A stretch of DNA of 64,000 nt, taken from assembly GCF_000714935.1 (NCBI RefSeq), contig NZ_JMIR01000005.1:62001-126000 (forward strand), written 5' to 3'. Positions within the stretch are counted from its first letter, which is position 1. The number at the start of each line of letters is the position of its first letter. This document shows positions 51,261 through 59,028 of this stretch, piece after piece. Under the pieces are notes generated by a model, which was not told where the DNA came from, made no database searches, and saw only the letters and a program-made list of their open reading frames with translations. The position numbers and the translations under genes are program-made. The stretch comes from Tumebacillus flagellatus (GTDB lineage: Bacteria > Bacillota > Bacilli > Tumebacillales > Tumebacillaceae).

Positions 51261-52892
51261 ATGGATATGCGTATTGGGAACTATTGTATTGGTAAAGTTC
51301 GGAGTGTTGATGGAAGTAACATTCTTGTGAAAGCCGAAGCATTGAAAATTCCAGAATACGATGGGCATCCGGCTATGCATGTCGAGGTAGGTGCTTACGT
51401 CAATTGCGGAGACTTTCATGGGGATACTATCTGTATGGTTTCACGGGTTCGAATTGAAGAGGTAGAAAAGAAAGGTATTTGGGAAGAGAATAACCTTGTT
51501 GAACTTTCTATAGTAGGAAGCGTTAATGATGAGGGGAGATTTACAAGGGGAGTAGATCAACTCCCACACATAACATGTGATGTATATTTACTAAACGGTG
51601 AGCAAGTGAATTCAATCATGGGAATTGACGACCATCTTTCTGAGGATGAAAAAAGGAAGTTTTTTAAGGTCGGGAAACGATCTATGAAAGGTGGAGGAGA
51701 TGTTTATTTTGATTTGGATAAATTGCTCGGGAGACATGTTGCGATAGTTGGTACCACTGGGAGTGGGAAAAGTAGTACTGTAGCCAGAATTACACAATCG
51801 ATTTTAACTGAGTACCCTCAGCCACGAATTATGTTCTTTGATTTACATAATGAATACCGTGATGCCTTTGGTGGTCAGTGGGCAGAGAAAACCAACCTGA
51901 TAGATTGGGATAATTTCTCATTACCATATTGGTACTTAGATTTGGAAGAGTTCATTGGCATTTATTATCCCGGTGCTGGTGGAACACAAGAAGTGATCTT
52001 AAAGGGATTAATAGAAGAATTGAAAAAAGATAATGTAGAGGAAGACAAGAAGTCAAGAGTATCAGTTGATAGCCCGATATTCTTTGATATTGAAGAATTA
52101 ATCAAGAAACTTGATGCTTTAGCCACTGCGGAAACAACTGCCACCAAGAAAGAACCATTTCAGAAATTAAGCAATCGCATAAGCGCTATTAATAAAGACC
52201 CGCGGTTTGATTTCCTTAATCGAGAAAGATTGAGCCAAAAAAAGCTTGGGGAATATTTTACTGAGTTACTTGGAGTTTGTGAAGAAACAAAGAAATATAT
52301 TACAATTTTGGACTTGAGTGGATTACCCGCAGAAGTTCGAACTATAAGTGTTGGAGTCCTCGCAAGACTTTGTTTTGATTACAGATACTGGGATATGGAC
52401 CCGGAAAATCTTCCTCTAGCACTTGTTTTAGAAGAAGCCCACTCATATATTCCTGATGAACGAGAAGCCACATATGCACTATGCCTGAACAGGGTGGAAA
52501 AAATTGCAAAAGAAGGACGAAAGTATGGAATTAGTCTAATCGTAGTTACACAGCGCCCTTCGAATGTATCCACTACGGTCCTTTCTCAATGTGGAACGTT
52601 TATTACGCTTAGGTTGACTAGTGACTTAGACCAAAATAAAGTTAGAAGACTATTACCAGATACTATAGGGGAACAAGCAGAAATGCTTTCTAGTTTGAGA
52701 GATAGAGAAGCACTTGTCACTGGAGATGCTGTAAGCATTCCTGGAAGAGTTAGATTCGATGAACCGAATCCTTGGCCGAAAAGCAAGGATGTCAAATTTC
52801 ACAAAGCTTGGACAGATGGTCCTCCAGTTGGCTACGATATTGACTCTATCGTAGAAGCATGGAGTCTGCGAGAAAAAAGAACAACAAAGTAA
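51261..52892 (+). CDS. HerA-like ATPase (DUF87)
   Basis: 543 residues. An N-terminal beta-barrel-like region (residues 1-95) precedes a FtsK/HerA-type motor: Walker A VGTTGSGKSS near residue 164, Walker B LALVLEEAHSYIP near 386, ISLIVVTQRPSNVSTTVLSQ and DREALVTGDAVSIPGRVRF near the end. HerA proteins form hexamers that move DNA and in bacteria work with a nuclease partner in phage defence. Here the partner is the OLD-like gene downstream. ATG 51261 follows GTGGGGTGG at eight bases; the earlier in-frame GTG 51249 overlaps that site. Confidence 0.85.
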   Translation: MDMRIGNYCIGKVRSVDGSNILVKAEALKIPEYDGHPAMHVEVGAYVNCGDFHGDTICMVSRVRIEEVEKKGIWEENNLVELSIVGSVNDEGRFTRGVDQLPHITCDVYLLNGEQVNSIMGIDDHLSEDEKRKFFKVGKRSMKGGGDVYFDLDKLLGRHVAIVGTTGSGKSSTVARITQSILTEYPQPRIMFFDLHNEYRDAFGGQWAEKTNLIDWDNFSLPYWYLDLEEFIGIYYPGAGGTQEVILKGLIEELKKDNVEEDKKSRVSVDSPIFFDIEELIKKLDALATAETTATKKEPFQKLSNRISAINKDPRFDFLNRERLSQKKLGEYFTELLGVCEETKKYITILDLSGLPAEVRTISVGVLARLCFDYRYWDMDPENLPLALVLEEAHSYIPDEREATYALCLNRVEKIAKEGRKYGISLIVVTQRPSNVSTTVLSQCGTFITLRLTSDLDQNKVRRLLPDTIGEQAEMLSSLRDREALVTGDAVSIPGRVRFDEPNPWPKSKDVKFHKAWTDGPPVGYDIDSIVEAWSLREKRTTK

Positions 52893-52908
52893 AAAATACA
52901 CAAATAGG

Positions 52909-52945
52909 CTCTAAAAACACTCCCGCCTAAGGAGTGTTTTTAGAG
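52909..52945 (+). terminator. Perfect 15-bp palindrome between the HerA-like and OLD-like genes
   Basis: CTCTAAAAACACTCC and GGAGTGTTTTTAGAG pair perfectly around a seven-base loop (CGCCTAA). The T5 lies inside the stem rather than after it, so it is a weak or partial terminator, or an RNA-processing or control element that sets the ratio of the two proteins. Confidence 0.6.
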
Positions 52946-52970
52946 TTATCTAACAAGAAATGAGGAATGA

Positions 52971-54869
52971 ATGATGAGGCTAAGTAAAATTCATCTAAGA
53001 GGATGGCGGTCGTATTCATATGATGAAGGTGTTTTACTTGAAAATTTAAAACACATCAACGTTATCATTGGTCCGAATAATACGGGGAAGTCCAACTTAT
53101 TTCGATATCTATATCAACTCAGAGAAATGAATAGTATTAAGCAAGCGGCTAAGGACTCAAGCATAAGAGGCGCTAATTTCTATAATCGATATAATCTGTT
53201 GGACGAAACCTTTTCGGAAAAAGATACTTGGGCGGAAGAAAACAGTGATATTGTCTTCGATGCATTCATTGACAGTAGTTCGATTAAAGTGTCAGGGAAA
53301 GACAGTTTTCATAACAGATCGAAGGAAGTTCATCTGCGAGCTACCCATAAATCAAATGACAATCAAACGTGTTTGTCAGTGTTTTACGATGACAAAAATT
53401 ATCTATTGGAACCCTTTAATAAAAAGCCGAAGGTATTCGACCCAAAAAGGAATCAGTATGTAGAAACAAAAGATGGGATCGGATTCGCTAACGATTCTGT
53501 AGAGTATTGGAATGCATTTATGGAAAGTTTAGTGTTTGTTGACCCTATTAGACATTATAATCGTCAAGCAGCTGACCAAAAAGAGTTTGATTTTGATGGA
53601 AGTGACCTAATCAATAGAATCATAGATTTACAACAAAACAACGTAAAGGAGTGGGTTATTTATAAAAAGAACATCCAGAATTGGGTGAAATCCATTCTTT
53701 TAGAGGAATTGTTTGAGATCGAGGCGGCTGGTTCTGACCTAAGGTTTTATCTAAAGCGTGGCTCAAATCCTGATCCCATTGCTGCGAATTTATCACAATT
53801 GGGTACAGGCGTTTCTCAATTGATAATGTTATTGTCGTACCTACATCTATACAGAGATAAAGAACTAAATGTTTTTATTGAGGAGCCCGAAGGGAACTTG
53901 CATCCTGAAGCAGTAATTCAGTTGGTAGGCATAATGAAAGATAATTTTAAGAATCATAGATTTTTCTTTACTACGCATTCATCTGTTCTTATTGATCAAA
54001 TCGACTCTGACTGGAGTGTTCATAGAGTCATGCGTAAACATAATCAATCCTCTGATATTCAGCCATGTGATACTATCGTGCAGCATTACGAAGTATTGGA
54101 CGAACTCGGGATTCGCGCTTCGCAGCTCTTGCAGAGTAATTTGGTTATTTGGATTGAAGGGCCAAGTGACAGAACATATATTAACAAATGGATACAGGAT
54201 CATTCGACAGATGATATGAGATTAGTTGAAGGGAAACATTATAGCTTCCTGATGTATGGCGGGTCAAATCTTGCAAATTTGGACATTCTAAGTGATGGAG
54301 AAAATATTAATATATTTCGAACAAGTCGTTACGCAGTTATTGTTTGTGACTCTGATAAAGCTAATGAGGATAGCGAATTAAAGGAAAGAGTCAAAAACAT
54401 TAAGAAAAAAGTGTCTGAATTGACGGTGAAAATAGACGGTCATGACAGGTCCTTATCGGATTTTGTGTATGTTTGGGTAACAAAAGGGAGGGAAATTGAA
54501 AATTACATCCCGCATGAGTTGTTTTTGAAGGTTTTAATGAATGAAGACCATAAGAAACACCGAGTAAAAAGTGGTGAGGAAATGAAAAAATTAATATTCA
54601 ACTTGAAAGGATTGGGTGATGAAGAGTTCGGGCAATACGATTCCTTCGACAAGTTCTTTAGTAAGATTTATTCATTTGAAGATGGCGGTAGTTTAGGTGA
54701 AATTGAGCTCGGTAAAGTCTCAGATTCTCTTTCGAATAGTAAATCGAGTATCGCTAAAAGTGTTGTAGGCATGTGGAAAGATATAAATTGGTACGAACAC
54801 TTAGATTTAAAGAAAAATATCGCAGAAGTTATGGAAAAGATAAAATTAGCGAACGGGATCAAGTATTAG
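52971..54869 (+). CDS. OLD-family-like ATPase with C-terminal TOPRIM nuclease
   Basis: 632 residues. The ABC-type ATPase half has Walker A GPNNTGKSN (residues 34-42), the signature-like LSQLGTGVSQL (about 274-284), Walker B VFIEEPEGNLHPE (about 301-313) and the His switch TTHSS. The TOPRIM half has VIWIEGPSDRTY (acidic Glu), VIVCDSDKANED (DxD) and TKGREIENYIP. This is the OLD nuclease layout, as in GajA of Gabija. ATG 52971 and ATG 52974 are both possible; GAGG spacing slightly favours the second. The stop directly abuts repeat D. Confidence 0.85.
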   Translation: MMRLSKIHLRGWRSYSYDEGVLLENLKHINVIIGPNNTGKSNLFRYLYQLREMNSIKQAAKDSSIRGANFYNRYNLLDETFSEKDTWAEENSDIVFDAFIDSSSIKVSGKDSFHNRSKEVHLRATHKSNDNQTCLSVFYDDKNYLLEPFNKKPKVFDPKRNQYVETKDGIGFANDSVEYWNAFMESLVFVDPIRHYNRQAADQKEFDFDGSDLINRIIDLQQNNVKEWVIYKKNIQNWVKSILLEELFEIEAAGSDLRFYLKRGSNPDPIAANLSQLGTGVSQLIMLLSYLHLYRDKELNVFIEEPEGNLHPEAVIQLVGIMKDNFKNHRFFFTTHSSVLIDQIDSDWSVHRVMRKHNQSSDIQPCDTIVQHYEVLDELGIRASQLLQSNLVIWIEGPSDRTYINKWIQDHSTDDMRLVEGKHYSFLMYGGSNLANLDILSDGENINIFRTSRYAVIVCDSDKANEDSELKERVKNIKKKVSELTVKIDGHDRSLSDFVYVWVTKGREIENYIPHELFLKVLMNEDHKKHRVKSGEEMKKLIFNLKGLGDEEFGQYDSFDKFFSKIYSFEDGGSLGEIELGKVSDSLSNSKSSIAKSVVGMWKDINWYEHLDLKKNIAEVMEKIKLANGIKY

Positions 54870-54916
54870 AAAAATCCCCCGTCCCACAGGCTCAAGCCGC
54901 GGACGGGGGATTTTTT
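54870..54916 (+). repeat. Direct repeat D (right flank of island 2), shared terminator
   Basis: 47 bases, 45 identical to 51091-51137. It terminates the OLD-like gene on + and the MFS gene on -, and the last codons of the MFS gene (KNPPSAA) are read from its stem. Confidence 0.85.
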
Positions 54917-56166
54917 TCTTCGGCGTAACGGGGGAGGGCATAGGTGTAGAACAGCGCGGTGAGGAGAACCAGCGAGCCAACGCAGAGGAACAGGGTCGGG
55001 AGCGTGAAGTGTGCCGGGAACAGCCACGCAAGCAGTGCTAAGGCGAGCGATTGCGAAGATTGGGTCAGCGGCGTGATCCAACCCTGAACGCGGCCCATCA
55101 TCTTCGGGTCGACGATCTGCTGCATCCAGCCGTTGAACGGAATGTTGACGAGCGGAATGGAGAGAGCGAACAGCGCGAAGCAGGCGTAGTAGACCGGCAT
55201 GCTTCCGGCGAAACCTGTGCACCCGATGCCGACCGCTCCGAGGAGGAAGCCGAAGATGATCAGGCGGTAGAGGGGTATTTTTTTCGCGAGGAGGGAGGCG
55301 ACGGGGCTGCCGATCAGGAGAGCCGCGCCGAACACGATGCCTTGGTAGACGGTCATCGCTTGGTAGGAATCCGGAGCGAGTTTATACTTCAGTAGAAACA
55401 TCGGCAACACGGTCAACCCGCCGTTGACAACCCCCAGGATCAGGAGGCCAAACAGAAGCGAGCGCAGGAGCGGGTAGCTCAACACGTACTGTGCGCCCGC
55501 TTTCAAATCGAGAAACACCACCGACGGCTTCAACTCGCGCCAGGAAGTTGCGCCGTTGGGCAAGAGCACCTCGCGGGAAATCCGGCACGCGCGAATCAAC
55601 CACCCCGAGAGAAAAAAAGACGCCGCATCCACCGCCATCGCGCCTTCCGCTCCGAGGTTCCAGTAGCAGAGCGCGCCCAGGCCGCTGCCAAACAGCAGGA
55701 ACACGGAAGAGACCATCTGATTCAGCCCGACGGCGGTGGTGTACTCCTCCTGATCGAGCACCCCCTGCACCAACGCCGCTTCCGCCGGCAAGAAAAAACG
55801 CCCCACCGCCGAGCGGACAAACAGCAGCGCGAAGATCACCGGAACCCACCCGGCCCACAGCGCCGCCAAGATCAGCAGCGTGAGCCCGGCGCGAATCCAG
55901 TCGGCGTTCGCGGCGATCTTCTGCCGGTTCATGCGGTCGGCGAGCACGCCGACGATCCAGAACACGCACAGGGTCGGAAGCGAGATCATCAATTCCGCCA
56001 TCGTCGCGTAGCCGGGCTGGGACGAGAAGCGATCCAACAGATAGAACGCAAACGCCACCGTCCCGATTGTGCTGCCGAACTCCGACGTGAAGTTGGCGAG
56101 GAAGAGCTTGCGGTACGTGCGGTTTGCAAACACGCTGAAGAAGGATTGAAACATTGCGAGGCTCAT
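54892..56166 (-). CDS. MFS transporter
   Basis: 424 residues with about twelve membrane helices: FLANFTSEFGSTIGTVAFAF, the loop VGVLADRMNRQKIAANADWI (GxxxDRxxR-type motif A), and MVSSVFLLFGSGLGALCYWN. The general type is a drug or siderophore exporter; substrate unknown. ATG 56166 is preceded by AAGGTGGTGC. The last ten codons run into the terminator copy D. A 33-bp direct repeat lies upstream and probably binds a regulator. No regulator gene is adjacent. Confidence 0.8.
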   Translation of the reverse strand: MSLAMFQSFFSVFANRTYRKLFLANFTSEFGSTIGTVAFAFYLLDRFSSQPGYATMAELMISLPTLCVFWIVGVLADRMNRQKIAANADWIRAGLTLLILAALWAGWVPVIFALLFVRSAVGRFFLPAEAALVQGVLDQEEYTTAVGLNQMVSSVFLLFGSGLGALCYWNLGAEGAMAVDAASFFLSGWLIRACRISREVLLPNGATSWRELKPSVVFLDLKAGAQYVLSYPLLRSLLFGLLILGVVNGGLTVLPMFLLKYKLAPDSYQAMTVYQGIVFGAALLIGSPVASLLAKKIPLYRLIIFGFLLGAVGIGCTGFAGSMPVYYACFALFALSIPLVNIPFNGWMQQIVDPKMMGRVQGWITPLTQSSQSLALALLAWLFPAHFTLPTLFLCVGSLVLLTALFYTYALPRYAEEKNPPSAA

Positions 56167-56183
56167 GGACGTGCACCACCTTA

Positions 56184-56272
56184 TTCGAATAGTATCTAAT
56201 TTGATGGTAATCGAATCAGACGCTGCCGTCAATCACAAATTCGAAGTTTATCTAATTTCGTGGTGATCGAAT
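56184..56272. promoter_or_regulatory. Pair of 33-bp direct repeats, operator-like, upstream of the MFS gene
   Basis: TTCGAA-NNN-TATCTAATTT-NN-TGGT-N-ATCGAAT occurs at 56184-56216 and 56240-56272, spaced 56 bases apart. Each begins with TTCGAA and ends with ATCGAAT, giving partial dyad symmetry. Lying in the divergent region between the MFS gene (-) and the gene at 56388 (+), they may control both. Confidence 0.6.
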
Positions 56273-56387
56273 TCCAAGCTCCATAACTCCAAATTTGTAA
56301 CTAACTTTCTATATAGGAAAGTATTGAAACTTTCGCCATCCTGTTCTATGATAGTCCTAGAAACTTCCAATTGAAGGGGAGACGACG

Positions 56388-57287
56388 ATGGCGAACTTTG
56401 ACTTTGATCAATACCCGGCTCTCGGGTTGACGGCAATCAGCCGTGCAGGACGGGTTAATTTTTTTGACGGACATGTGGGGGCTGCGATGTTGGCGGCGTT
56501 TTTTATCCAGCGGGATCAAGAGGTGCCGGAGCATGTGCGCGAAGGGCTCTCGCGAATTTGCGAGGGCTACCAAGCCGAGCATCCGGAATGGTTTGAACTC
56601 TTCCCTGAGGAGCAAGCCGACCCGGCGCTCTTGGCGCACGTCGTGGCGGGCATTCGCAACAACGCCTCCGTGCTGCGCCGCTCCGGGCACGGCGTGACGT
56701 TCGGGACGCTGGCGTTGCGGGCGCTGATCGAATTTCCGCAACTGTGCACGCCAAGCATCGTCGAGGGCTTGGCGATTTGTTTGGAACAGACGCTGAAGGA
56801 CCGCGCCAACCGCTACTACGGCATCTCCGACTATTTGAACTTGACCCCGGAAGAACTCGGTTTGGAGCCGTACGCCGACGTCGACGAGATGGTGCAGCGC
56901 GCGTTCGACGAACTGGACGTCGTCGTGCCGGACGGAGTGTACAACGAGCAATTCTATTTCTTCACCGGCGAATTGGAGCACGGCGTGACGTTCGCCCAAG
57001 CTCTCGTCGACCTCGGCCGTCTGGGCTACGAAGACATCCAACGCGAGGGCATGCGTTGGCACCGTCTGCAAATGCACTTGAACGCTCAGCGCCCGGCGGA
57101 AGTGCTGGAACGCCAGATCGTCGAATCAGGCTTCACTTCCGTACTCGACCCGGCGTACTGGAGCCACTCCTACGAAGACCCGCACGCGATCAAAGTTCCC
57201 TACGCGGCGCTAGAACTGCTCCCGCGTGTCCAAAACCGCGCTGAAGCCGAACGCGGCGTCTGCAAGATCCTTACGCAAGCCAAGTAA
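56388..57287 (+). CDS. Hypothetical protein, 299 aa
   Basis: A soluble, mainly helical protein: FDFDQYPALGLTAISRAGRV, NFFDGHVGAAMLAAFFIQRD, VLRRSGHGVTFGTLALRALI and FYFFTGELEHGVTFAQALVD. The repeated H-G-V-T-F (in RSGHGVTFGTL and LEHGVTFAQAL) suggests an internal duplication of two helical halves. I do not recognise the family and see no secretion signal. GGGGAGACGACG precedes ATG 56388. It is divergent from the MFS gene and ends at a hairpin before the ypjD-like gene. Confidence 0.7.
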   Translation: MANFDFDQYPALGLTAISRAGRVNFFDGHVGAAMLAAFFIQRDQEVPEHVREGLSRICEGYQAEHPEWFELFPEEQADPALLAHVVAGIRNNASVLRRSGHGVTFGTLALRALIEFPQLCTPSIVEGLAICLEQTLKDRANRYYGISDYLNLTPEELGLEPYADVDEMVQRAFDELDVVVPDGVYNEQFYFFTGELEHGVTFAQALVDLGRLGYEDIQREGMRWHRLQMHLNAQRPAEVLERQIVESGFTSVLDPAYWSHSYEDPHAIKVPYAALELLPRVQNRAEAERGVCKILTQAK

Positions 57288-57292
57288 ATCAA

Positions 57293-57331
57293 ACGGGCAG
57301 GACGCGTGCGCGTGTTCTGCTCGTTTTTTTT
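57293..57331 (+). terminator. Probable terminator before the mazG-like gene
   Basis: ACGGGCAGGACGCG pairs, with G-T pairs, with CGTGTTCTGCTCGT, then eight T. Confidence 0.6.
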
Positions 57332-57374
57332 GCTATAATGAAGAATAAGCAAGAGAACCCACAGGAGGCTGTTC

Positions 57375-57716
57375 ATGGAAAACCTCACGCTCAAAGGCAT
57401 GCAGAAGGAAGTGGACGACTACATCTCGCAATTCAAGGAAGGGTACTTCCAGCCGCTGACCCTGATCGCGCGGCTGACCGAAGAACTCGGCGAACTGGCA
57501 CGGGAAGTCAACCATACATACGGGGAAAAACCCAAGAAGAAGGAAGAAGCCGAAAGCTCCATCGCTTTGGAACTCGGCGATCTGATGTTTGTGATCACCT
57601 GCATGGCGAATTCGCTCGGCATCGATCTCGAAGACGCACATCACGCCGTGATGCACAAATTCAACACCCGCGACGCCAACCGGTGGACGCGCATCGACCA
57701 AGCAGAAAAAAAATAA
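57375..57716 (+). CDS. MazG-like nucleotide pyrophosphohydrolase (YpjD-like)
   Basis: 113 residues of the all-alpha NTP pyrophosphatase fold: LIARLTEELGELAREVNH (ExxE) and ALELGDLMFVITCMANSLG (ExxD) bind the metal ions. It hydrolyses a nucleoside triphosphate, probably a damaged or minor one. It is followed by dapB, the same order as ypjD-dapB in B. subtilis. ACAGGAGG lies before ATG 57375. Confidence 0.85.
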   Translation: MENLTLKGMQKEVDDYISQFKEGYFQPLTLIARLTEELGELAREVNHTYGEKPKKKEEAESSIALELGDLMFVITCMANSLGIDLEDAHHAVMHKFNTRDANRWTRIDQAEKK

Positions 57717-57765
57717 CTGCACCGCACCGCTTGCACCAGACACAGCAGGGGAGATGAACCACAAC

Positions 57766-58572
57766 ATGGCACAAGATAAAATCCGCGTCGTCGTCGTCGG
57801 CGCCAAGGGCCGCATGGGCCGCGAGACGGTCAGAGCCGTCCTGAACGACCCGGAACTCGAACTCGTCGGCTGCGTGGACCGCACGCTCAATGATGTCGCT
57901 GTTTCCGCCGTCCTCGGCCACGAATCGAACGGCGTCAAATTCAGCAACGACCTCGTCAAAACCCTGATCGACACGAATGCCGACGTCATGGTCGACTTCA
58001 CCACGCCCGCCACGATGAAAGCCAACATCGACAAAGCGATCGAACTCGGCGTCCGTCCCGTCGTCGGCACCACCGGCATGACGCCGGAAGAGATCGCCAA
58101 CTGGGACCAAGCGTGCAAAGACCGCGGCATCGGCGGTCTGATTGCCCCTAACTTCGCCATCGGCGCGATTCTGATGATGCGCTTCGCCCAGCAAGCGTCC
58201 CGCTACCTGCCGCATGTGGAAATCATCGAGATGCACCACGATCAAAAGCTCGACGCGCCGTCCGGCACCGCGATCAAAACGCTCGAACTGATCGCCCAAG
58301 AGCGTCAAGCTGTCCAACAGGGCCATCCGAACGAACACGAAACGATCCCCGGCTCGCGCGGCGGCGAATTTGACGGCATGCGCGTGCATTCCGTCCGCCT
58401 GCCGGGTTATGTCGCCCACCAGCAGGTGATCTTCGGCGGCTTGGGTCAGACGCTGACGATCCGCCACGACTCGATCAACCGCGAGTCGTTCATGCCGGGC
58501 GTGGTCATGTCCTGCAAGCAAGTCATGAAGTACGAAGGTCTCGTCTACGGGCTGGAAAACCTGCTCGATTAA
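57766..58572 (+). CDS. dapB: 4-hydroxy-tetrahydrodipicolinate reductase
   Basis: 268 residues: VVVVGAKGRMGRETVRAV (NAD(P)H site), VVGTTGMTPEEI, LIAPNFAIGAILMM, EIIEMHHDQKLDAPSGTA (substrate site with the catalytic HH and Lys) and GSRGGEFDGMRVHSVRLPGY. It makes tetrahydrodipicolinate, the branch point for lysine, meso-diaminopimelate for wall, and dipicolinate for spores. GGGGAG is twelve bases from ATG 57766; ATG 57754 is directly on the ribosome site and less likely. Confidence 0.97.
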   Translation: MAQDKIRVVVVGAKGRMGRETVRAVLNDPELELVGCVDRTLNDVAVSAVLGHESNGVKFSNDLVKTLIDTNADVMVDFTTPATMKANIDKAIELGVRPVVGTTGMTPEEIANWDQACKDRGIGGLIAPNFAIGAILMMRFAQQASRYLPHVEIIEMHHDQKLDAPSGTAIKTLELIAQERQAVQQGHPNEHETIPGSRGGEFDGMRVHSVRLPGYVAHQQVIFGGLGQTLTIRHDSINRESFMPGVVMSCKQVMKYEGLVYGLENLLD

Positions 58573-58596
58573 TAGAGAAAAAGGGGAGCGCCACGC

Positions 58597-59007
58597 ATGA
58601 ACATCGCTTTGATCGCCCATGATCGCAAAAAAGACACGCTGGTCAATTTCGCCGTCGCCTATCAGCACATCTTCGCCAAAGCCGTGCTGTACGCCACCGG
58701 TACGACCGGCATGCGGATTCAAGAAGCCACCGGGCTTACGGTGAACCGGTTTTTGTCCGGGCCGCTGGGCGGCGACCAGCAAATCGGAGCACTGATAGCG
58801 GAAAACCGGATGGATTTGGTGATTTTTTTCCGAGATCCGTTGACGGCGCAGCCGCATGAGCCGGACATCTTGGCGCTGCTGCGCTTGTGCGACGTGCACG
58901 ACATTCCGGTCGCCACCAACATGGCGACGGCGGAAGTCTTGCTCCGCTCGCTGGAGTCGGGCGGCATGCAATGGCGTGAAGCTTTGAAAGAGGATCAACA
59001 ACCCTAG
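58597..59007 (+). CDS. mgsA: Methylglyoxal synthase
   Basis: 136 residues: [55 protein letters not shown] (catalytic Asp) and [20 protein letters not shown]. It converts dihydroxyacetone phosphate into methylglyoxal, a bypass of glycolysis under phosphate limits. It lies between dapB and cca, as in B. subtilis. AAAGGGGAG lies before ATG 58597. Confidence 0.96.
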   Translation: MNIALIAHDRKKDTLVNFAVAYQHIFAKAVLYATGTTGMRIQEATGLTVNRFLSGPLGGDQQIGALIAENRMDLVIFFRDPLTAQPHEPDILALLRLCDVHDIPVATNMATAEVLLRSLESGGMQWREALKEDQQP

Positions 59008-59028
59008 AGACGTCAGGAGGGGAAGCGC

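Larger units (their letters stand above)
51138..54869. mobile_element. Putative island 2: HerA-like ATPase plus OLD-like nuclease
   Basis: AT-rich throughout (against the GC-rich neighbours) and bounded by the two terminator copies. Both genes run in the + direction. Removing it would restore the aldo/keto reductase and MFS genes as a convergent pair sharing one bidirectional terminator. No recombinase gene is present. Confidence 0.65.
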
